A stretch of 64,000 bases of DNA from the NCBI GenBank assembly GCA_948527295.1, contig CAOSWK010000003.1:88479-152478 (forward strand), written 5' to 3'. The notes beneath the pieces were generated by a model. It was not told the origin of the DNA. It saw nothing but the letters and a program-made list of their open reading frames with translations, and did not search any database. Both the position numbers and the translations under genes were made by a program. Positions 21,717-30,530 of this stretch are shown here, piece by piece (position 1 is the stretch's first letter; each line of letters starts with the position of its first letter). Source of the DNA: an uncultured Eubacteriales bacterium. Its GTDB lineage: Bacteria; Bacillota; Clostridia; Oscillospirales; Acutalibacteraceae.

Positions 21717-22711
21717 TTATGACTAAAGTTTCTGTTGCTCTTGCCACCTTCAACGGCGAAAAATATGTCGAAAAACAGCTTAAATCTCTCCTTTTGCAGC
21801 GCCGAAAAATCGACGAAGTTATCATTGCGGATGACGCTTCTACCGACAGCACTGCCGATATTGTCAAAAATTTTATTGAGCGAAATCGGCTTTCTGCTAG
21901 CTGGCACTTTTTTGTTAATGAGAAAAACCTAGGTTTTTTGCGCAATTTCAAGAGAGCTATAGAAAAAACTAGCGGCGACGTTATCTTTTTGTGCGACCAA
22001 GATGACATCTGGTACAAGACGAAGGTTGACTCTATGCTTAGCCGCTTTGAGTCTAACGAGCACATAAAGGCGATGTACTCTGGCTTTAAGGTCATTGACG
22101 AGAACGACACGTTTATTAAGCCGCGAAGCAGCTTCATGCATTCTAACAATAACTTGATTAAATTTCGCATTGAGCCCTTTGACACCGTTAAAATCGAGCT
22201 TTCTACCATCTGCAATTATAATATTTCTCCCGGATGCACCTTGGCGTTTACGCGCGAGGTTCGAGATATTTACGTTGAAAAGACGAAAAATATCTGTGTG
22301 CACGACTGGGAGATCGCCCTGATTGCCGCGTTTTTAGATGGCCTTTACTTTTTTAATACACCGCTTACAAATTATCGCATTCACCCTGGCAACGCCATTG
22401 GCCTGCCTGCGTTTTCTAAAAAGTCGCTCTATAACAAGGGCAGGGCCGCGCTTTCTTGTTGTACTCGGGTAGACAACGCGAAAAAGATTTACTCCTATTT
22501 GAGCGCAATGGAGGTTTATCAATACTTGTTGCCGCCCGATAAATTGAAGGTTTTGGCTAGTAGTGTAAATTTTGCCAAGACGCGTTTAAATGCTTTGGAA
22601 GAAAAAAAGTTTCGCAAATTGTTGGAGCTTTATAAGTGTCCCGGCAATTATTCAAGGTCGGTTACCTTTAAGGGGCGGCTTGCGGACATTTTTTGTGTAT
22701 TAAAAAAGTAA
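21713..22711 (+). CDS. Family 2 glycosyltransferase, RgpB-like
   Basis: The 332-residue protein begins VSVALATFNGEKYVEKQL and has IIADDASTDST and the metal-site stretch FLCDQDDIWYKTKV, with HDWEIALIAAF further on. The CDQDDIW pattern is typical of the RgpB group that adds rhamnose in streptococcal rhamnan synthesis; that role is likely here from the operon but not proven. The start may be the ATG at 21713, overlapping the rmlB stop, or the ATG at 21719. It is a paralogue of the third glycosyltransferase in the operon. Confidence 0.85.
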   Translation: MIMTKVSVALATFNGEKYVEKQLKSLLLQRRKIDEVIIADDASTDSTADIVKNFIERNRLSASWHFFVNEKNLGFLRNFKRAIEKTSGDVIFLCDQDDIWYKTKVDSMLSRFESNEHIKAMYSGFKVIDENDTFIKPRSSFMHSNNNLIKFRIEPFDTVKIELSTICNYNISPGCTLAFTREVRDIYVEKTKNICVHDWEIALIAAFLDGLYFFNTPLTNYRIHPGNAIGLPAFSKKSLYNKGRAALSCCTRVDNAKKIYSYLSAMEVYQYLLPPDKLKVLASSVNFAKTRLNALEEKKFRKLLELYKCPGNYSRSVTFKGRLADIFCVLKK

Positions 22712-22724
22712 AGGAGCTTGCAGC

Positions 22725-23279
22725 ATGGGCAATTTTAATTTTATAAAGACGGAAATTGACGGTATGTTTATTGTTGAGCCGACTGTTTTTGGCGACGATC
22801 GGGGCTATTTTCTTGAGACTTATCATTATGAAGAGTTCAAGAAAGCCGGTATAGATACCGTTTTTGTTCAGGATAATCAGTCTAAATCTAAACGAGGCGT
22901 ACTTCGCGGACTTCACTTTCAAACAAAACGGCCTCAAGGCAAGCTTGTTCGAGTTATAAAAGGCGAGGTCTTCGATGTGGGCGTGGATCTTCGTAAAAAT
23001 AGTCCCACCTTTGGCAAATGGGTTGGTGCTGTTTTAAGTGATGAAAACAAGCGTCAGCTGTACATTCCGGCTGGATTTGCACATGGATTTTTAGTTTTGT
23101 CGGACGAGGCGGAATTTGTTTACAAATGCACCGATTTCTACGCCCCGCAAAACGAGGGCGGCATAATTTATAACGATCCGGACATTAACATAAATTGGCC
23201 TATTTCCGGAGATATGGAGGTTCTTCTCTCTCAAAAAGACCGTGCACTGCCGTCTTTAAAAAGTTTTCAAAATATTTAA
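22725..23279 (+). CDS. rmlC: dTDP-4-dehydrorhamnose 3,5-epimerase
   Basis: RmlC (RfbC) epimerises C3 and C5 of the dTDP-4-keto sugar. The 184-residue length fits the family. RGLHFQ carries catalytic His64, and Tyr133 in EFVYKCTDFY is the expected partner; the cupin core GKLVRVIKGEVFDVGVDLR is clear. AAGGAG lies 8 nt before the ATG, 13 bases after the previous gene. This completes the four-gene dTDP-rhamnose pathway within one operon. Confidence 0.97.
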   Translation: MGNFNFIKTEIDGMFIVEPTVFGDDRGYFLETYHYEEFKKAGIDTVFVQDNQSKSKRGVLRGLHFQTKRPQGKLVRVIKGEVFDVGVDLRKNSPTFGKWVGAVLSDENKRQLYIPAGFAHGFLVLSDEAEFVYKCTDFYAPQNEGGIIYNDPDININWPISGDMEVLLSQKDRALPSLKSFQNI

Positions 23280-23300
23280 AGCTGAAAAGGTGCTAAAAAT

Positions 23301-23999
23301 ATGGGTGTTTCTGTTGCGATGGCCGCCTACAATGGCGAAAAATATATTAAGAAGCAGGTTTTGTCTATTTTAAAACAGCTTGGCTGCAGCGACGAGCTGG
23401 TGATTTCTTACGACAAAAGCGCCGACAACACCTATCGCATCATCTCGGACCTTGCTGTTCGCGATAATCGGATTAAGATTTTTTCTGGGCCTTGCACGGG
23501 GTTGGTTAAAAATTTTGAGAACGCCCTTCGCCACTGCAAAAATGACTACATATTTTTAAGCGACCAAGATGATATCTGGCTTGAGAACAAGGTGAGTCAC
23601 GTTTTGAGCGCATTTGAAAGCACTAGTGCTGACGTTATTTTGCATGATTGTGTGGTTATTAATGAAAGCAACGAGGTTTTGGCTGACTCCTTCTTTAAGT
23701 TAAGGCATTGCCGGCGCGGTTTTTTGTTTAACGTTTTGCATAACTCGTACATTGGCTGCTGCATGGCTTTAAAGCGCAGTTTTCTAACTAATGTTTTGCC
23801 ATTTCCGCAAAATATTCCAATGCATGATCAATGGATAGGCCTAATGGCAGAAAAGCGGCATTCTGTCGCTTTTATAAAAGAGCCATTAATTAAATATCGG
23901 CGTCATTTAGGAAATGCAACAAATCTTAAACCTTCTAAACTCAGCGATATTGTCAAGTTTAGGCTAAATTTGATTTCGGCTTTATTAAAACAATCATAA
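23301..23999 (+). CDS. Family 2 glycosyltransferase, RgpB-like, short
   Basis: The 232-residue protein starts VSVAMAAYNGEKYIKKQV and contains FLSDQDDIWLENKV and MHDQWIGLMAEKRHSVAFI, like its paralogue two genes upstream. It lacks about 100 C-terminal residues relative to that paralogue, yet retains the catalytic half and ends in a normal stop. It is the last gene of the operon and stops 4 bases before the convergent rluB gene. No terminator hairpin is visible in that gap. Confidence 0.83.
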   Translation: MGVSVAMAAYNGEKYIKKQVLSILKQLGCSDELVISYDKSADNTYRIISDLAVRDNRIKIFSGPCTGLVKNFENALRHCKNDYIFLSDQDDIWLENKVSHVLSAFESTSADVILHDCVVINESNEVLADSFFKLRHCRRGFLFNVLHNSYIGCCMALKRSFLTNVLPFPQNIPMHDQWIGLMAEKRHSVAFIKEPLIKYRRHLGNATNLKPSKLSDIVKFRLNLISALLKQS

Positions 24000-24003
24000 T
24001 TTT

Positions 24004-24723
24004 TTATTTTTCTTTTTTAGCAAATAGTTTTATCTCCTGAATCGAAAGGTTTCTCCATTTGCCGGGCGCTAGCATGCCTAGTTTTAGTTGACCTATGGCA
24101 ACTCTTTTTAGTCGTGCAACGTTTAGCCCGGCTTGCTCGCACATTTTGCGGATTTGTCGGTTGCGCCCTTCTTTTATGATGATTTCTAGAACAGTTCTGT
24201 CTTCTGCCGACTTTAGCACCGTGACTTTTGCAGGCTCCGTTTTGTAGCCGTCTATCGTCATTCCAGAGCTCAACGCAACTAGCTGCTCTTCCGTAACCTT
24301 AGGCTTCACAGTCACTCTGTACTTTTTTTCTATCGAGTTTGCCGGGTGAATCACAGCATTTAAAAATTCGCCATCGTTCGTCATGAGCAAAAGACCCTCA
24401 GAGTCCTTATCCAACCGACCTATAGGGTAAATTTTTGCAGGAATGTCACTCACCAAATGCATAACGCATTTTCTGCCAAGCTCATCCTTCGTGGTAGAGA
24501 CGTATCCCCGGGGCTTGTGCAGCATGATATAGTGCTTTTTTACGTTGCAATCAATTAATCTGCCGTTAACAAAAATCTTATCCACGTTCGGATCGGCCTT
24601 GTCACCGATTCTTGCAACTTTTTTATTAATGCAAACCGCCTTGTTTTTTATCATGTCTTCGGCCTTTCTCCGCGACGCCACGCCACTTTCCGAAAGTATC
24701 TTTTGAACCCTTATCTTTTTCAC
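24004..24723 (-). CDS. rluB: RluB/RsuA family 23S/16S rRNA pseudouridine synthase
   Basis: The 239-residue enzyme has an N-terminal S4 domain (VQKILSESGVASRRKAEDMI) and the RsuA/RluB/E/F catalytic motif PIGRLDKDSEGLLLMTNDGE with the nucleophilic aspartate, then GRNRQIRKMC near the end. The closest functional family is RluB (pseudouridine in 23S helix 90). The start codon is GTG (24721-24723) with GGAGG 10 nt upstream. It follows dacF by 18 bases. The scpB-rluB neighbourhood is common in Firmicutes; here dacF, ytfJ and a DUF2953 gene lie between. Confidence 0.93.
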   Translation of the reverse strand: MKKIRVQKILSESGVASRRKAEDMIKNKAVCINKKVARIGDKADPNVDKIFVNGRLIDCNVKKHYIMLHKPRGYVSTTKDELGRKCVMHLVSDIPAKIYPIGRLDKDSEGLLLMTNDGEFLNAVIHPANSIEKKYRVTVKPKVTEEQLVALSSGMTIDGYKTEPAKVTVLKSAEDRTVLEIIIKEGRNRQIRKMCEQAGLNVARLKRVAIGQLKLGMLAPGKWRNLSIQEIKLFAKKEK

Positions 24724-24741
24724 AACTTTAAGCCCTCCAAA

Positions 24742-25890
24742 TTAATTAAAAAGCCCCATGACGGCAGCACTTAGGCTTTGCCAAATGGTTTTGTTCCGCT
24801 TAACTAAATTTACATCCTTCTCGATAATCAGGTCGTTCGACGCCAAAACCTCGTCATCAACCTGATATTTAACCTTCCCCACAACCTGACCCTGCTTCAG
24901 CGGTGCATACAAAAATGGCGGTACTTCGACAATCTTCTTGATCTTGCTTTTATCTCCTTTTGGCAAACTTATGGAAATTTTATCTCTAACAAAAGCAGAA
25001 ATTTCGTTCGTGTCGCCGCCAACCACCGGCAAAATCGCGTAATCTTTGTTGTCAAAAATAACTGTTTCTATTTGAGAAAATCCATAATCCAACAACTTTT
25101 CATGGTCATTCCAGTCGTCTGGAGCGTCCAGCGTGACGGCAACAAGGCGAGTATTGTTCCTTTCTGCCGCCGAAACCAAGCACCTGCCAGCTAGCCGCGT
25201 AAACCCAGTCTTTATCCCGATGCACCCATCGTAGCGCTTCAGCATCCTGTTTTCGTTGTAAAGCGTCCGGATTTCATCAGGCTTTACAAATGTCACCTCA
25301 ACACTTTTTTTAGATGAAATATCAAAAAACGCCTGATTTTCAAGCGCATAAGCGCCCAGCAAAGCCATATCGTAGGCGGTAGAATGGTGATCTCCCTTAT
25401 CAAGGCCCGATGGGGTCTCAAAAATCGTGTCAAGCATTCCAATTTGCTTGGCTTTTTTGTTCATCAGCGCCACAAATGCATCCACAGATCCACAAAGCGC
25501 GATGGCTGCCGAATTTGCAGCGTCATTTCCAGAGACAGTAAGCATGCCCTTAGCCAAACTCAATAACGGCAGCACCTGCCCCACCTGCAAATACATAGAA
25601 GAGCCGTCAACCGGGACCATTTTGTCGGTGATAGTGACGTTGGTATCTTCCTTCTCGGCGGCCTCCAAAGTCAAAAGTGCAGTCATAATTTTCGTCGTGC
25701 TAGCCATTGGGCGCGGCTCTTTTTCGTTTTTTCCGTAAATGACTTTACCGTTATCGGCGCAAATTACAATCGCAGACTTGGCCGAAAGTGACGGAATTTG
25801 CGCACAAACTTTACACAAAGGAGACAGCATTGATATAAAAAAACAAAATAAAATTATTTCACTCAATAATTTTTTGCACAAATTAGCCAC
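24742..25890 (-). CDS. dacF: D-alanyl-D-alanine carboxypeptidase, DacF type
   Basis: This penicillin-binding protein trims the terminal D-Ala from peptidoglycan stem peptides. The 382-residue protein has a signal peptide (hydrophobic run ending CKVCAQ) and the three active-site motifs: Ser64-TTK, Ser119-Gly-Asn and Lys226-Thr-Gly. A C-terminal beta domain and a hydrophobic tail (IWQSLSAAVMGLFN) could form a membrane anchor. The sporulation neighbour ytfJ supports a DacF-like role in spore cortex or growth. The start is uncertain: GTG at 25890 is too close to GGGGAT, and a TTG at 25879-25881 is better spaced. A TATAAT box lies at 25919-25924. Confidence 0.92.
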   Translation of the reverse strand: MANLCKKLLSEIILFCFFISMLSPLCKVCAQIPSLSAKSAIVICADNGKVIYGKNEKEPRPMASTTKIMTALLTLEAAEKEDTNVTITDKMVPVDGSSMYLQVGQVLPLLSLAKGMLTVSGNDAANSAAIALCGSVDAFVALMNKKAKQIGMLDTIFETPSGLDKGDHHSTAYDMALLGAYALENQAFFDISSKKSVEVTFVKPDEIRTLYNENRMLKRYDGCIGIKTGFTRLAGRCLVSAAERNNTRLVAVTLDAPDDWNDHEKLLDYGFSQIETVIFDNKDYAILPVVGGDTNEISAFVRDKISISLPKGDKSKIKKIVEVPPFLYAPLKQGQVVGKVKYQVDDEVLASNDLIIEKDVNLVKRNKTIWQSLSAAVMGLFN

Positions 25891-25978
25891 ATCCCCATAA
25901 AATCAAGATTCTTAGCTAATTATATGCATGCAAAATAAAATTATTAAAAGTCGCTGCCCCTGCTGTCTATATTAAAAT

Positions 25979-26377
25979 TTAGTTTTCATCGTCATTTTGA
26001 TTCTTATCCGGCTTAATGATAGAACCTATCTTATCGACCACGTCTGGAACCAAGTCGATAACCTTCTCTGCCGTCGATAAATTGGGCTCTGCGTGCAAAA
26101 CCTTAATGTTGCCAGCCCTATTGACGGTTAAAAAAGCTACCGGAGAAATTGTAACCCCCGCGCCACTGCCGCCACCAAACAGATTTTCGTCGTTAATTTT
26201 TTTGCCTGAAAATTCCGAGCCGCCAGACGCAAAGCCATAAGCCACTTTCGAAATCGGAATAATCACCGTTCCGTCGTCAAGCTTAATAGTCTCGCCAATT
26301 ATAGTGTTTACGTCCACCAGGCACCTAAGCTTCTCAATAGTAGTGTCGACCATATTGTTAATCGAGCAATCACTCAT
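25979..26377 (-). CDS. ytfJ: Sporulation protein YtfJ (GerW family)
   Basis: The 132-residue protein matches the YtfJ/GerW family: VNTIIGETIKLDDGTVIIPISKVAYGFASGG in the N-terminal half, a glycine-rich middle (FGGGSGAG) and the conserved GVTISPVAFLTV. Family members are made during sporulation and are needed for proper spore germination in Bacillus. GAGGGTG precedes the ATG, inside the end of the upstream DUF2953 gene, so the two are probably co-translated. A YtfJ-DUF2953 pair beside scpAB is a recurrent clostridial arrangement. Confidence 0.93.
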   Translation of the reverse strand: MSDCSINNMVDTTIEKLRCLVDVNTIIGETIKLDDGTVIIPISKVAYGFASGGSEFSGKKINDENLFGGGSGAGVTISPVAFLTVNRAGNIKVLHAEPNLSTAEKVIDLVPDVVDKIGSIIKPDKNQNDDEN

Positions 26378-26380
26378 TTT

Positions 26381-26989
26381 CTACACCCTCTTCGTCGTTT
26401 TTGTGTTAAAATGGCCGCCCTTCGCAAGGCGATATATAGAAATCAATGCCGTACTCAGCATAGATATCGGAAAAAAATAAACTTTAAAAGAAAAATCCAC
26501 TCTAGATTTAACTTCTCTAAACCCCGGTACAATCAAGATATGGCACTTGCGTTCATCAACATTTCGCAGCAAAATCGACCTCGCATAATTCACAAAAGCA
26601 GAAATTTTCCCATAGCTAACAGCCGTCTTAGCCGCGTCATCTTCGGCAACAAGCAAGTCAAGATAAAATGACCGGATATGTATTTTACCGGCAAAGTCCC
26701 TTGCAATTCTTACGAGCTGCTTTAAAAGGTCCAAAAATCCGGACAAACCCCTCCTTTTTATTATACCTAAATTTTTTGCGAATTTGTTTATTTCATTATC
26801 TTTTTTTAAAATTTTAGCATCTTTTTCGATTTTTTTAAATTCCTTTTTTTGCAGCGGGTCGAACGAAAAAAGCAAAAATTTGATATTCACCCGCAAATTT
26901 TCTTTAAAAGAAATATGCACAAACACCGGGCAAAACAATAAAATGGTCACAATCAAGATTATCGCTAAAAAGGCATACAAAAGAATCAT
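26381..26989 (-). CDS. DUF2953 domain membrane protein
   Basis: The 202-residue protein has one N-terminal transmembrane segment (ILLYAFLAIILIVTILLFCPVF), a basic and helical middle and a C-terminal beta-rich part, as in DUF2953 proteins next to ytfJ. The function is unknown; sporulation is suggested by its neighbour. The frame is open 21 bases further upstream, but those codons encode the Shine-Dalgarno (GGAGA, 6 nt before the ATG at 26989). Confidence 0.8.
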   Translation of the reverse strand: MILLYAFLAIILIVTILLFCPVFVHISFKENLRVNIKFLLFSFDPLQKKEFKKIEKDAKILKKDNEINKFAKNLGIIKRRGLSGFLDLLKQLVRIARDFAGKIHIRSFYLDLLVAEDDAAKTAVSYGKISAFVNYARSILLRNVDERKCHILIVPGFREVKSRVDFSFKVYFFPISMLSTALISIYRLAKGGHFNTKTTKRV

Positions 26990-27009
26990 TTGACATCTCC
27001 AAAAAAACA

Positions 27010-27564
27010 TTATTCGTCTGCGCTGCTTGTGGCAGTCACACTTTCCAACTCCAATTTGGGCAATTCATCCACACTGCTAACGCCAAAGCACTTTAAAAAA
27101 TTAAGGGTTGTCCCATATTGCAGCGGTTTTCCGGGCAAATCGAGCCGTCCTTTTTCCTCAATCAAATTTTGCACACTCAAATTTGAAATTATGCTAGAAC
27201 AATCCACGCCGCGGATGTTCTCCACAAAAGCCTTGGTAACCGGCTGATTATACGCAATAATCGCAAGGACTTCCATCGCCGCCGAAGACAGGGGGCTGTG
27301 TCGTCGTAGGTCCAAAGCGCGCCGCACAAAATCGGCATATTCAGGCTTCGTGCACATCTGGTATTTTTCACCCAATTGCACAATGCAAATCCCGCTATCG
27401 TCGCTATCCAGCTCATCCATCAGATTTTTTATCAACTTCAAAACCGTAGATTTATCAATCTCCAACGCCACCGCGATCCGTTCTGCCGAAATTGGGTCTC
27501 CACTAGCAAAGAGCACCGCCTGTATTGCGGCTTTAGCTTTTTTTACTTCCAACTTTTGCGCCAA
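27010..27564 (-). CDS. scpB: Segregation and condensation protein B
   Basis: ScpB forms the winged-helix part of the SMC-ScpA-ScpB condensin that organises and separates the chromosome. The 184-residue protein has two winged-helix halves with AIQAVLFASGDPISAERIA, the conserved ALEVLAIIAYNQPVTKA-like stretch (AMEVLAIIAYNQPVTKAFVE) and GVDCSSIISNL. The frame begins with a TTG overlapping the end of scpA by 32 bases; no clear Shine-Dalgarno marks the exact start, which could be a few codons later. The smc gene is not in the window. Confidence 0.95.
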   Translation of the reverse strand: MAQKLEVKKAKAAIQAVLFASGDPISAERIAVALEIDKSTVLKLIKNLMDELDSDDSGICIVQLGEKYQMCTKPEYADFVRRALDLRRHSPLSSAAMEVLAIIAYNQPVTKAFVENIRGVDCSSIISNLSVQNLIEEKGRLDLPGKPLQYGTTLNFLKCFGVSSVDELPKLELESVTATSSADE

Positions 27565-28255
27565 CTTTCAATAATTTTATCGTTTTGTTTTCGTCGTCCA
27601 ACGCGATTCGCTTGGTCTTTATAAGCTCCAGAACCGCCAAAAACGTAGCAACCATCTCGGATTTTGTCTGCCGCCCCGAAAAAAATGAGCTGTAATCCGC
27701 CGCGTTTAAGGCTTTTAATTTTCGCAAAACAAATATGACCTTTGAAAAAACCGATACAATTTTTCTGGAAACTATCTGCGAAAAAACCTCTCTAGATGGC
27801 GGAATCCTGCTAGCCTTTCGCCCAACCACGTCGGCATAAGCCTTAATGAGAATTGAAACTTTATGCTGAATCGAGTACGTCCTGTCGGGCGTTATCTCCT
27901 GAGGCGGCCTTGCAATAAGGCCAAAATTCATCTCTTTCTCCAGCACTTTCGCCACCCGCTGATACTGCTCATACTCTAGCAGCTGCCCCGTCAGCTCTTG
28001 CTTTAACGACTCGGCCTCTTCGTGTTTTGGCAGCAGCATCGCCGTTTTTATATAGATCAGCCGCGCGGCCATCTCCAAAAACTCGCTTGAAACCTCCATG
28101 TCCAGCTCTTTCATCTGCTCTATGTGGCTCAGGTACTGCGCCAAAAGCTCCGAGATTTGCACATCGTAAATGTTGAGCTTATTTTTTTTTATCAAGTGCA
28201 AAAGCAGCTCGATGGGGCCTTCAAAGTCATTTAGCTTGTACGACATTTTTTCCAT
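27533..28255 (-). CDS. scpA: Segregation and condensation protein A
   Basis: ScpA is the kleisin that bridges the SMC heads. The 240-residue protein has the N-terminal signature YKLNDFEGPIELLLHLIKKNKLNIYDV, the SSEFLEMAARLIYIKTAMLLP helix and a C-terminal winged helix. The start could be the ATG at 28255 or the ATG three codons later. It follows the M50 protease gene by 6 bases and overlaps scpB. Confidence 0.95.
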   Translation of the reverse strand: MEKMSYKLNDFEGPIELLLHLIKKNKLNIYDVQISELLAQYLSHIEQMKELDMEVSSEFLEMAARLIYIKTAMLLPKHEEAESLKQELTGQLLEYEQYQRVAKVLEKEMNFGLIARPPQEITPDRTYSIQHKVSILIKAYADVVGRKASRIPPSREVFSQIVSRKIVSVFSKVIFVLRKLKALNAADYSSFFSGRQTKSEMVATFLAVLELIKTKRIALDDENKTIKLLKVGAKVGSKKS

Positions 28256-28261
28256 GCGAAT

Positions 28262-28996
28262 TTACCCTTTGTAAAAGAAATGGAATAGATGCGTAAGTGG
28301 GACTATTGTAACGCATTCTAGAGCTTTAATGATTATTTCTTTAAAAAAGGCCAGCGGCCCGGCCAGCACCCCGGTAAATAGCAGCGCAAAAACGATAATA
28401 GTTATGTAACTTTCGTATTGATAATATTTATTTAAAATTTTATCTGGCAAAAAAACAGCCAAAATCTTTGAGCCATCGAGCGGCGGTAGCGGGAGCAAGT
28501 TAAAAACCGCTAGTCCCAAATTAATATTATAGATAAAAAACATAAGCATAATAAAGCAAGCAAGCGGCATAACGATAAAGCTAGGGACATCTGCTCCTTT
28601 TGACATATAAAAGTCTTCAATAAACCCACAAGCAACATATGTTCCGCATCCAGTTGCAAATGCAATCACAGCTACAATTAAGTTCGAAAGTGGCCCCGCC
28701 AGCGCTGTTAGCGCCATGCCGAGTTTTGGCCTTTTAAAATTTCTTGGGTCCACTGGCACTGGCCTTGCCCAGCCAAATTTAAAAAGAAGCAGTGCCGATG
28801 CGCCCAGCGGATCTATATGCTTTAATGGGTTCAACGTTAGTCTGCCGCTATCTTTTGCGGTGTTGTCCCCCAATTTATATGCCACAAATCCGTGCGCCCA
28901 CTCGTGTATTGGCAAAATCACAAAAATCGTCACTAGCAGCGCAGCTATCACCACCAACGCCTTCTCCAGCGTCATTCCCTCTTGCAAAAACCACAT
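28262..28996 (-). CDS. Site-2 protease family (M50) membrane metalloprotease
   Basis: The 244-residue protein has zinc motif HEWAH (His31, Glu32, His35) inside the first hydrophobic block, NPLKHIDPLGA, and the second conserved motif NLLPLPPLDGSKIL with the third zinc ligand. Several transmembrane segments cover most of its length. It resembles the short YwhC/group III site-2 proteases often found before scpA in Firmicutes. The substrate is unknown. GGAGAG lies about 9-11 nt before the ATG. Confidence 0.9.
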   Translation of the reverse strand: MWFLQEGMTLEKALVVIAALLVTIFVILPIHEWAHGFVAYKLGDNTAKDSGRLTLNPLKHIDPLGASALLLFKFGWARPVPVDPRNFKRPKLGMALTALAGPLSNLIVAVIAFATGCGTYVACGFIEDFYMSKGADVPSFIVMPLACFIMLMFFIYNINLGLAVFNLLPLPPLDGSKILAVFLPDKILNKYYQYESYITIIVFALLFTGVLAGPLAFFKEIIIKALECVTIVPLTHLFHFFYKG

Positions 28997-29061
28997 TTAT
29001 AATCACTCTCTCCATCATTATAATTTATTTCATTTTAAAGCAAAAACTGCAATAATGCTAA

Positions 29062-29730
29062 TTACGATGTTGCCATAAATGCCTTTTCATTTGCGTGTGC
29101 ATAAAAAATCATTCTGGGTTTATGGCTAATAACAAGCTTCCAATCATCTTTAGCTTTTGTATTTTCATTATAAGCATCAAGATACTCCATCGGCTCCAAA
29201 TCCCCAACAAAACAGCTTCCGTCATCTAAAATAAGAGATATACTGTCATTGCTATGGCTTGGGGTAGATAAAATTTTTCCATCTATTCCAAGGTTTCGAA
29301 GAAAAGCTCTGCTTTCTTCACAGCTAATAATAACTGCCCCGTTTTCATTTATGGGCGTGTATTTTATGCGTGCGTCCCTGTTAAATATCTCATCAGAAAA
29401 ATGAACACATTCTAATTGAGTGTTAATTAGCAGAAGTTTTATACCCCTTTCCATAAGCTCGCTAACAAGTCCAATATGGTCCGGATGATAATGCGTTGCC
29501 AAAACGTAGCTAATATCGCTCAACTTAATATTATTCTTTTTTATCTCTTTATAAAACAAAGGCAACGTACCGGCATAATCAGTATCAACAAGCAAATTGC
29601 CCTTTGTTCCGCGAATAAAAAAAGTATTCGTATTGCCATATTTTAATCTGTTAACCAATTTCCACCTACTCGTTCCCTTTGCGTTGGGTTTTATCTGCGT
29701 TAAGAAAATTTCGTTCAAGTAAATAATCAC
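29062..29730 (-). CDS. Metallo-beta-lactamase fold hydrolase
   Basis: The 222-residue protein has the zinc motif THYHPDHIG, an upstream LLVDTDYAG, and SHSNDSISLILDDG and FVGDL further on, all typical of MBL-fold hydrolases. The final metal-binding region is H-poor but SHKPRMIFYAHANE is present. The substrate cannot be predicted. The start is probably GTG at 29728-29730, but there is no clear ribosome-binding site. It stands alone between the M50 protease and the divergent rpmB. Confidence 0.85.
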   Translation of the reverse strand: MIIYLNEIFLTQIKPNAKGTSRWKLVNRLKYGNTNTFFIRGTKGNLLVDTDYAGTLPLFYKEIKKNNIKLSDISYVLATHYHPDHIGLVSELMERGIKLLLINTQLECVHFSDEIFNRDARIKYTPINENGAVIISCEESRAFLRNLGIDGKILSTPSHSNDSISLILDDGSCFVGDLEPMEYLDAYNENTKAKDDWKLVISHKPRMIFYAHANEKAFMATS

Positions 29731-29866
29731 AGAAATACAGTATTGCCATTTGTTTATTCATAGCTTTATTATACTACATCTGGCACTGACTTAATTATAA
29801 CTTCTATGCCCTCGATTTGTCAAAGTTTCTCCCTGCCACCCTTGTTTGCTAAAACACAGAAAGGCC

Positions 29867-29895
29867 TTGATTTTTTTGCGGATATGTGTTAACAT
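29867..29895 (+). promoter_or_regulatory. Promoter of rpmB
   Basis: TTGATT (29867-29872), 17 bases, then TAACAT (29890-29895) preceded by an extended TG. The rpmB ATG is about 40 bases downstream. The same transcript probably reads into the Nif11-leader gene, since no terminator lies between them. Confidence 0.55.
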
Positions 29896-29936
29896 TATCA
29901 GTGTATTTTTATGCTGCTTAAGGAGGTGCAGATTTT

Positions 29937-30125
29937 ATGGCTATGTGTGATATTTGCGGTAAAAGTATCGCTTTTGGAATAAAGGTTTCTCACTCTCACC
30001 GTCGCTCTAACCGGACTTTTAAGCCAAATGTTCGGCGCGTTAAAGCTCTTGTTGGCGGGGCTCCTAAGCGTGTTTACGCTTGTACCCGTTGTTTGAGGTC
30101 TGGCAAGGTTACTAGGGCCGTTTAA
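29937..30125 (+). CDS. rpmB: Ribosomal protein L28
   Basis: The 62-residue protein is a complete bL28 of the large subunit. It is the zinc-binding form, with CDICGK at the start and CTRCLRSG near the end, plus the conserved VSHSHRRSNRTFKPNVRRV. AAGGAGG lies 9 nt before the ATG. It is unusual only in being followed after 79 bases by a Nif11-type peptide gene. Confidence 0.98.
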   Translation: MAMCDICGKSIAFGIKVSHSHRRSNRTFKPNVRRVKALVGGAPKRVYACTRCLRSGKVTRAV

Positions 30126-30204
30126 GTTTTTGTTTGTGTTAAGATTTGTTTTAAAATTCGATGTACGCTGAAATTTAAATAAATTTTTAATTTAGGATGA
30201 TTTT

Positions 30205-30435
30205 ATGGCTATGACTATAAAAGAGTTTTTGAACTTTGCAAAAGACTGCAAAACCAAGCCCGAGCTGGCTTCTTTGGCCAAAAGCAATGGCTTAAATTTA
30301 ACAAAAGAAGAGTTGGACCGTCTGTTTCAAAAAATATCGGAAGGTAGGGAACTCAGCTCTGATGAACTTGACGCTGCCTCTGGCGGAAATGTCTATGGAA
30401 TGAGCGATCAACTAAAACAAAATCTTATTAATTAA
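30205..30435 (+). CDS. Nif11-leader (double-glycine) small peptide precursor
   Basis: The 76-residue protein has an N-terminal Nif11-like leader with helical IKEFLNFAKD, AKSNGLNLTKEELDRLF and the terminal ELSSDELDAASGG (Gly60-Gly61), the cut site used by C39-type peptidase-transporters. The tail after Gly-Gly is only 15 residues (NVYGMSDQLKQNLIN) and has no cysteine, so no lanthionine- or thioether-type modification is expected. AGGA lies about 8 nt before the ATG. No modifying enzyme or transporter is adjacent. The two giant proteins at 45.3-60.4 kb carry the same kind of leader. It could be a peptide precursor, a signal peptide molecule, or a stand-alone leader. Confidence 0.8.
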   Translation: MAMTIKEFLNFAKDCKTKPELASLAKSNGLNLTKEELDRLFQKISEGRELSSDELDAASGGNVYGMSDQLKQNLIN

Positions 30436-30460
30436 GTAAAATTTTATTAAACAAAATTAA

Positions 30461-30502
30461 AAACCTGCATTTACACTATCATTTTAGTATATCTGCAGGT
30501 TT
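30461..30502. terminator. Bidirectional terminator between the Nif11 peptide gene and plsY
   Basis: AAACCTGCA (30461-30469) pairs with TGCAGGTTT (30494-30502), followed by ATTTTT on the plus strand and preceded by an A-rich run that gives T residues on the minus strand. It fits a terminator shared by the two convergent genes. Confidence 0.75.
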
Positions 30503-30530
30503 ATTTTTATGTAATTTTAAATATTCATTT

